In this document: positions 14,108 through 18,740 of the stretch, piece after piece
Layout: each line of letters starts with the position of its first letter
Position numbering within the stretch: the first letter of the stretch is position 1
DNA from: a bacterium
Lineage (GTDB): Bacteria; NPL-UPA2; JAGMAN01
Assembly (NCBI GenBank): GCA_023130215.1
Contig: JAGMAN010000078.1
Location: forward strand, 1 to 18,740
Length of the DNA: 18,740 nucleotides
Direction of reading: 5' to 3'
Made by a program: the position numbers and the translations under genes
The notes under the pieces: generated by a model
What the model was told of the DNA's origin: nothing
Seen by the model: only the letters and a program-made list of their open reading frames with translations
Databases searched by the model: none

Positions 14108-14837
14108 TTCCACCATCCACATTCATCACCTGACCGGTGATATAGCGAGCCTGCTCAGAAACGAGGAAGAGGACTGCCTCAGCTACATCCTCCACCTCAC
14201 CGAGCTTGGCTAAAGGAATACGCTTGAGCATCTCCGTCTTCACTTCTTGTGATAACCTCTCTGTCATCTCTGTCTTTATGAATCCAGGGGCAATGGCATT
14301 CACATTTATCCCACGGGGAGCTAATTCCTTCGCCAAGCTCTTGGTCAGACCAATAATTCCTGCCTTGGAAGCAGCATAATTGGCCTGTCCCACATTTCCC
14401 ACTAAGCCAATTACTGAAGCAATGTTGACGATCTTGCCGCTACGCTGCTTGAGCATTCCCCTGACTACCGCTTTGGCGCAGTTGAAGGCTCCCTTAAGAT
14501 TTATCTCCATCACCCTATCCCAGTCACCCTCATCCATCCGGACAATCAGGGCATCCCGGGTTATTCCAGCATTGTTGATTAGTATATCAATCCGTTTAAA
14601 GCTGTCAAGTGTTTTCTCTACCATCCCATTTACCTGGTCAGACTTGGATACATCTGCCTCAAAGACAAGCGTTTTTCTCCCCAGGGATTTTAGCTCCCTG
14701 GCCGTCGCTTCCGCCCCCTCCAGATTAATATCTACGATGACTATATTGGCTCCTTCCCTGGCTAAAGTCAGGGCAATAGCCCTGCCTATCCCCTGAGCCG
14801 CCCCGGTTACCATGGCTACCTTGTCCTCTAAAAGCAT
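14100..14837 (-). CDS. fabG: FabG, 3-oxoacyl-ACP reductase
   Basis: FabG reduces 3-oxoacyl-ACP to 3-hydroxyacyl-ACP with NADPH. This 245-residue short-chain dehydrogenase has the nucleotide-binding motif TGAAQGIG (11-18), the NNAG motif (88-91), and the catalytic tetrad Asn113, Ser141, Tyr154 and Lys158 (YAASK). It ends with GQVMNVDGGMI, the usual FabG tail. The ATG at 14837 has GGAGGG upstream and overlaps the end of fabD by ten bases. Gene order fabD-fabG-acpP is the classical one and supports FabG over other reductases of the family. Confidence 0.96.
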   Translation of the reverse strand: MLLEDKVAMVTGAAQGIGRAIALTLAREGANIVIVDINLEGAEATARELKSLGRKTLVFEADVSKSDQVNGMVEKTLDSFKRIDILINNAGITRDALIVRMDEGDWDRVMEINLKGAFNCAKAVVRGMLKQRSGKIVNIASVIGLVGNVGQANYAASKAGIIGLTKSLAKELAPRGINVNAIAPGFIKTEMTERLSQEVKTEMLKRIPLAKLGEVEDVAEAVLFLVSEQARYITGQVMNVDGGMI

Positions 14838-15793
14838 ATCAGCCCTCCCTGTAACGCCTTTAGCCCTTCAACCGTTCTCTCTAAACTTTCTCTGTCCTCC
14901 ACATTATAACACCTAAGGCTTTTATCAATCCTTCGCAGTAGCCCTCTAAGAACTTTGCCTGGACCGATTTCCACAAAGGAGTTTATTCCCCTCCCCACTG
15001 CGCTCCTCATTGACTTTTCCCAGAGCACCGGACCGTGGACTTGCTTAATTAAAGCAGATTTAATTTCTGAGGAACCACTTATAAAATCTCCTAAAACATT
15101 GGCCAGGAATGGAACCCTTGGGCGGTTAATCTCGGTATCCTGTAGCTCCTGAGCAAGCCGCTCGGATGCAGACTTCATCAGGGGAGAATGGAAAGGGCCA
15201 CTTACTGCTAAACTAACTACCTTCTTAGCTCCCTCTTCTTTTGCTCTCTTTTTGGCCCACTCAATAGCTTCTTTCTCTCCAGAAATTACTATCTGTCCAG
15301 GGCAATTGAGATTGGCTATTTTCAGAATTCCTCTCCCTTGACCCTCTTCACAAACTTTCTCTACTCCTTTTAACCCAAGACCAATGATGGCCGCCATCCC
15401 ACCTAAATTTGTCCGTGAGGCTTCCTGCATAAACTGCCCGCGACTTCGAACCAACTTAACGGCCTGATGAAATCCTAAGGCACCGGCTGCCACTAAGGCT
15501 GAATATTCTCCTGAGCTATGCCCGGCTACTGCTTCCAATTCATAGCCGTTAATGGGCAGTCGCCCTTCAAATACTCTTAAACAAGCTATGCTTGTAGCGA
15601 GAACGGCGGGTTGGGCATTCTCAGTTAAGTCCAGCTTTTCCTTAGGACCCTGAAAGCAAAGCCTTTTCAGATCAAAGTCCAAAGCATCGCTTGCTTCCCC
15701 AAAGACCTGGCGGGCCACTGGAAAGTTTTTATATAAATCCTCCCCCATTCCGACATATTGTGCTCCCTGACCGGGAAATAGAAAAGCTACCAT
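14828..15793 (-). CDS. fabD: FabD, malonyl-CoA:ACP transacylase
   Basis: FabD moves malonyl from CoA to ACP to feed elongation. The 321-residue protein starts MVAFLFPGQGAQYVGMG, typical of the family. The nucleophile Ser93 is in GHSSGEYSAL (usually GHSLGEY) and the catalytic His202 in SGPFHSPLM. The oxyanion-loop glutamine is in PGQG. The start overlaps the fabH stop by seven bases and no strong ribosome-binding site is visible, so coupling to fabH is likely. The end overlaps fabG. Confidence 0.96.
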   Translation of the reverse strand: MVAFLFPGQGAQYVGMGEDLYKNFPVARQVFGEASDALDFDLKRLCFQGPKEKLDLTENAQPAVLATSIACLRVFEGRLPINGYELEAVAGHSSGEYSALVAAGALGFHQAVKLVRSRGQFMQEASRTNLGGMAAIIGLGLKGVEKVCEEGQGRGILKIANLNCPGQIVISGEKEAIEWAKKRAKEEGAKKVVSLAVSGPFHSPLMKSASERLAQELQDTEINRPRVPFLANVLGDFISGSSEIKSALIKQVHGPVLWEKSMRSAVGRGINSFVEIGPGKVLRGLLRRIDKSLRCYNVEDRESLERTVEGLKALQGGLICF

Positions 15794-16770
15794 CTAATGA
15801 CACAGGCTCCCCAGGTTAAGCCGCCTCCGAAGGCATCAAGGAGAATTATGTCGTCTTCTTTAATCTTTCCTCCTCGATAAGCCTCATCCAAGGCAATAGC
15901 AATGCTGGCCGCTGAAGTATTCCCATATTTGTCTACGTTTGAATAAAGTCTGGAAAGAGGAATCCCTGCCCTCTCAGCAGCTGCCCGCATGATTCGGATA
16001 TTGGCCTGATGGGGAATGAATAGGCTCACATCTTTAGAGGATAAGCCACATTGGGATAGGGCTTCCTCACCTGCCTCGGCCAGAACTCGGACCGCTATCT
16101 TGAAGAGTTCACTGCCTCTCAGCTTGATATAGTGCAATCCCGTATCAATGGTTTCGTGAGTAGCCGGGAGCATTGAGCCTCCAGCCGGAAGTTTTAACAG
16201 GTCCCCGGCGTTACCATCTGCCCCCAGGCAAAAGGAGAGGATGCCTTTACCCTCATCTGTTGGCCGCAAGACCACTGCTCCCGCTCCATCTCCCATCAGG
16301 ATGCAGGTATTACGATCGGTCCAATCAGTAATCTTAGATAAGGTTTCCGCTCCTATCACTAAAGCTGTCTCATAAACACCATTTTTTATGAATTGATGAG
16401 CTACCGCTAAGCCATAAACAAATCCAGAGCAGGCCGCACTTAAATCAAAGGCAGCTATCTTTTTGGCTCCAATCCTGTCTTGAACCAAACAGGCAGTGGA
16501 GGGAAAAGACATATCGGGCATAACCGTAGCTACAATAATCAAATCTATCTCGGATGGACTGATTCTTGCTTGCTCCAAAGCCCGCTCGGCCGCCTTTATA
16601 GCCAAATCTGAGGCAGCTGTCTTCTCATCAACGATATGGCGCTCCCGGATACCAGTTCTCACCTTAATCCATTCATCGCTGGTATCCACCATCTTCTCTA
16701 AGTCAAAGTTGGTAAGAACCTTCTCAGGAGCGAAAGAACCAGTGCCAACTATAGCGGTGGATCTTCCCAT
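15787..16770 (-). CDS. fabH: FabH, 3-oxoacyl-ACP synthase III
   Basis: FabH starts fatty-acid synthesis by condensing an acyl-CoA primer with malonyl-ACP. The 327-residue thiolase-fold protein has the catalytic triad Cys114 (LSAACSGF), His254 (PHQANIRI) and Asn284 (GNTSAAS). The C-terminal DAFGGGLTWGACVIRW segment is typical. AAGGAGG lies about ten bases before the ATG at 16770. The gene begins inside the last 22 bases of plsX. The primer type (acetyl or branched) cannot be decided from the sequence by eye. Confidence 0.97.
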   Translation of the reverse strand: MGRSTAIVGTGSFAPEKVLTNFDLEKMVDTSDEWIKVRTGIRERHIVDEKTAASDLAIKAAERALEQARISPSEIDLIIVATVMPDMSFPSTACLVQDRIGAKKIAAFDLSAACSGFVYGLAVAHQFIKNGVYETALVIGAETLSKITDWTDRNTCILMGDGAGAVVLRPTDEGKGILSFCLGADGNAGDLLKLPAGGSMLPATHETIDTGLHYIKLRGSELFKIAVRVLAEAGEEALSQCGLSSKDVSLFIPHQANIRIMRAAAERAGIPLSRLYSNVDKYGNTSAASIAIALDEAYRGGKIKEDDIILLDAFGGGLTWGACVIRW

Positions 16771-17753
16771 CTTGAAATTGCCTCCTTAATATGCTCATTT
16801 ACCTGGCGGCTAACCAGTTCCCGGGCTACCCGAATGGCATTCTTGATTGCCTTGGGAGAGGAACTCCCATGAGAAATGATACAGACACCATCAATTCCTA
16901 GGAGAGGGGCTCCCCCTCGTTCGGCATAATCAACTTTCTTCTGGAAATCTCCATACGCCCTTTTAATAAAAAGTGCGCCCAGTCTGGCCCTCATCCTTCG
17001 GCCCAGTTCTTTTCTGAGAGAACTCTCCAAGGTCTCAGCCAAACCTTCAGCGGCTTTGAGAACAATGTTTCCAATGAAGCCATCGCAGACGATAACATCC
17101 ACCTGGCCATTGAAGATGTCCCTTCCCTCTACATTTCCAATGAAGTTCATTGATGTTTCTTTGACCAGCCGATAAGCCTCCCTGGTCAGTTCGTTCCCCT
17201 TCCATTCCTCCTCTCCAATGCTCAAGATACCCACTTTTGGTTTGGGCTTACCTAATATGTATTCAGCATAGATGCTTCCCATAATGGCGAACTGGCAGAG
17301 GTTCTTTGGCTTAGAATCCACATTGGCTCCGGCATCGAGGAGGATAGAGATGCTAGTGGGAGTAGGCATGGAGGCAGCAATGGCCGGCCGATCTACCCCG
17401 GGTAGAGTCCCTAAATAAATTTTTCCTGCGGCAAGGGCAGCTCCCGTATTGCCGGCACTTACCATGGCCTCTGCCCTTCCCTCCTGAAGGAGCTTAACCG
17501 CCTTAATGATGGAAGAATCCTTCTTGCGCCTGATAGCCGAGATGGGAGATTCATCCATTCCCACTACCTCAGTGGCTCTTTTTAGAGAGATCTTCAGACC
17601 CTTAGTCTCGTGCCTGGCTAACTCTTTCTTGATAGCAGTTTCATCTCCGACCAGGATGAGCTCTAAATCCATCTCCTTAGCCGCTGAGACCGCTCCCTCC
17701 ACATTGACCTGAGGAGCTTTATCTCCACCCATGCTATCAATGGCCACTCTCAT
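16749..17753 (-). CDS. plsX: PlsX, phosphate acyltransferase
   Basis: PlsX makes acyl-phosphate from acyl-ACP, the donor that PlsY uses for the first acylation of glycerol-3-phosphate. The 334-residue protein begins [14 protein letters not shown] and has the family segments [40 protein letters not shown] and [15 protein letters not shown] in order. The start overlaps the rpmF stop by four bases (ATGA) without a clear ribosome-binding site, so it should be coupled to L32 translation. rpmF-plsX-fabH is a widespread order linking membrane lipid synthesis to ribosome production. Confidence 0.97.
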   Translation of the reverse strand: MRVAIDSMGGDKAPQVNVEGAVSAAKEMDLELILVGDETAIKKELARHETKGLKISLKRATEVVGMDESPISAIRRKKDSSIIKAVKLLQEGRAEAMVSAGNTGAALAAGKIYLGTLPGVDRPAIAASMPTPTSISILLDAGANVDSKPKNLCQFAIMGSIYAEYILGKPKPKVGILSIGEEEWKGNELTREAYRLVKETSMNFIGNVEGRDIFNGQVDVIVCDGFIGNIVLKAAEGLAETLESSLRKELGRRMRARLGALFIKRAYGDFQKKVDYAERGGAPLLGIDGVCIISHGSSSPKAIKNAIRVARELVSRQVNEHIKEAISRWEDPPL

Positions 17754-17944
17754 TTTTTGGCTTTTTTCTCTTTCACGGCAATCACCATCTTCTCTCTATA
17801 GTATCCACAATTAGGACAGACTCGATGACTGAGCTTCGGCTGACCACAATGAGAACACCTGGAGAGAGTGGGAAGAGAAAGCTTCTTATGCGTCCGCCTC
17901 TTATCCCTTCTTGACTTAGAAGTTTTCTTCTTCGGTACTGCCAT
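17750..17944 (-). CDS. rpmF: Ribosomal protein bL32
   Basis: A 64-residue basic protein starting [21 protein letters not shown], the standard L32 N-terminus. It has four cysteines in two CxxC pairs (CSHC at 30-33 and CPNC at 43-46), so this is the zinc-binding form. AAGGAG lies six bases before the ATG at 17944. It is followed by overlapping plsX. The yceD-type gene often found just upstream of rpmF is absent, and coaD occupies that position. Confidence 0.97.
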   Translation of the reverse strand: MAVPKKKTSKSRRDKRRTHKKLSLPTLSRCSHCGQPKLSHRVCPNCGYYREKMVIAVKEKKAKK

Positions 17945-17956
17945 ATCAGGCTCCTT

Positions 17957-18442
17957 TCAAGTTTTCTTGAGCTTCTCCCGCAACTTCTTTTCTACCATGG
18001 GTGGAACAAATTTCTGGACATCTGCCCCTAAGCCAACCGCTTCCTTGATGATTCGAGAACTGAGGAAAGAATAAGATTCATTGGTCATCATGAAGACAGT
18101 CTCGATATCCTCAGCGAAACTGCGGTTGGTAAGAGCCATCTGGAACTCAAATTCGAAATCAGAGATGACCCTCAGCCCCCTGATAACCACTCTGGCTCCT
18201 TGCTTCTTCACATAGTCTACCAGAAGGTTACCGAAATGATCCACCTTCACTCCCGGCATATCTTCAGTAACTTTCTTTAACATTTCCACCCTCTCCTCAA
18301 CTGAAAAGAGGGGTTTCTTGTCCAAGCTGTGGGCTACTGCTACAATCACAGTATCGAAGACGGTCAGCGCCCTTTTAATTAAATCAATATGCCCATAGGT
18401 AATCGGGTCAAAGGTTCCCGGATAGACAGCTATCCTTGACAC
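17957..18442 (-). CDS. coaD: CoaD, phosphopantetheine adenylyltransferase
   Basis: CoaD adenylates 4'-phosphopantetheine to dephospho-CoA, the penultimate step of coenzyme A synthesis, and so also supports ACP charging. From GTG 18442 it has 161 residues, the usual length. It has GTFDPITYGHIDLI with the nucleotidyltransferase TxGH motif (Thr15 to His18) and the C-terminal SFLSSRIIKEAV segment containing the second ATP-binding motif. A GTG three codons earlier (18451) would overlap the AGGAGG ribosome-binding site, so 18442, eight bases after AGGAGG, is preferred. It follows rsmD within a few bases, a common rsmD-coaD pair. Confidence 0.96.
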   Translation of the reverse strand: MSRIAVYPGTFDPITYGHIDLIKRALTVFDTVIVAVAHSLDKKPLFSVEERVEMLKKVTEDMPGVKVDHFGNLLVDYVKKQGARVVIRGLRVISDFEFEFQMALTNRSFAEDIETVFMMTNESYSFLSSRIIKEAVGLGADVQKFVPPMVEKKLREKLKKT

Positions 18443-18447
18443 TTCCC

Positions 18448-18740
18448 TCACCTCCTATAGAAGGAGAGCACTGTATTCCCATACTGCTCTTCCCTCGTTA
18501 ATTTGAGATTTCTCATTCTCTGAGAGATAACTTTCTTTCGGTAGCGTTCAACTACTACTACTCCGCCATCATCTATTATATTACTACTGGTTAACTCCTG
18601 TAAAGTTGCTTCTGCTAAATCGCTACTGTATGGGGGATCCAAGAAGAGGAGCCCGAATTTTCTCCCTCTTCCAGCTAAAAATTTAATAGCCTTATTTGCC
18701 TCCTCCTTATAAACTTCTGCTCTCTCACTGAAACCAAGTG
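18448..18740 (-). CDS. rsmD: RsmD, 16S rRNA guanine-N2 methyltransferase (3' part only)
   Basis: The reading frame is open from the window edge (first full codon at 18738) to the TGA at 18448-18450. The translation includes FGLLFLDPPYSSDLAEATLQ, with the DPPY motif used by amino-methylating SAM enzymes, then a C-terminal region rich in strands (GGVVVVERYRKK). Together with coaD directly downstream this identifies RsmD, which methylates G966 of 16S rRNA in E. coli. The N-terminal SAM-binding part is beyond the right edge. An apparent shorter reading frame starting at DPPY is only the tail of this gene. Confidence 0.9.
   Translation of the reverse strand, partial: LGFSERAEVYKEEANKAIKFLAGRGRKFGLLFLDPPYSSDLAEATLQELTSSNIIDDGGVVVVERYRKKVISQRMRNLKLTREEQYGNTVLSFYRR

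Noticed and set aside
1-18740. CRISPR arrays, transposases, prophage or defence genes
   Set aside because: No repeat-spacer series, no transposase or integrase and no phage or defence domain was seen. Apart from short intergenic repeats the window is core metabolism.

Overview
The window reads as chromosomal DNA from a diderm (Gram-negative-type) bacterium of moderate G+C. A lipid A gene (lpxD), a sigma-54 promoter, nickel control genes and a type II fatty-acid synthesis operon support this. The nickel regulator next to a hydrogenase maturation gene suggests an anaerobic or hydrogen-metabolising lifestyle. The mixed gene neighbourhood and dispersed G/C-run repeats fit a poorly studied or uncultivated lineage, but I cannot name the phylum from sequence alone.

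Left part, minus strand (1-3073): the 5' end of hypA (cut by the window edge), nikR with a clear promoter and NikR-type operator, and a large membrane protein in which a spermidine-synthase-like domain sits between two related membrane halves. This protein lacks the usual catalytic aspartate.

Middle (3080-5290): two divergent promoters, a possibly structured leader, and a tRNA with a CAT anticodon whose acceptor stem looks more like tRNA-Ile2 than elongator tRNA-Met. Next comes a complete sigma-54 regulatory region: two tandem palindromic activator-type sites, a near-consensus -24/-12 promoter, then a long nested hairpin at the 5' end of the transcript. It drives a solitary lpxD. A strong terminator closes lpxD, and a tRNA-Glu(CTC) with its own promoter follows directly.

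Right of that, on the plus strand (5292-10573), lies a tight purine operon purB-purM-purH-purD. The genes overlap or lie within about 10 bases of each other, and together they supply GAR synthesis, AIR synthesis, the adenylosuccinate lyase steps and the last two steps to IMP. purN is absent.

The rest (10555-18740) is one minus-strand operon read from right to left: rsmD (cut by the edge), coaD, rpmF, plsX, fabH, fabD, fabG, acpP, fabF, rnc and an acyl-CoA dehydrogenase. It joins coenzyme A and ACP supply, malonyl-ACP formation, initiation and elongation of fatty acids and phosphate-linked acyl transfer to ribosome and RNA maturation genes. No 3-hydroxyacyl-ACP dehydratase (fabZ) or enoyl-ACP reductase (fabI/K/V) is present here. 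The terminal acyl-CoA dehydrogenase converges on purD and overlaps it by 19 bases. Most of the window is ordinary housekeeping DNA. The most notable regulatory feature is the sigma-54/enhancer architecture in front of lpxD.
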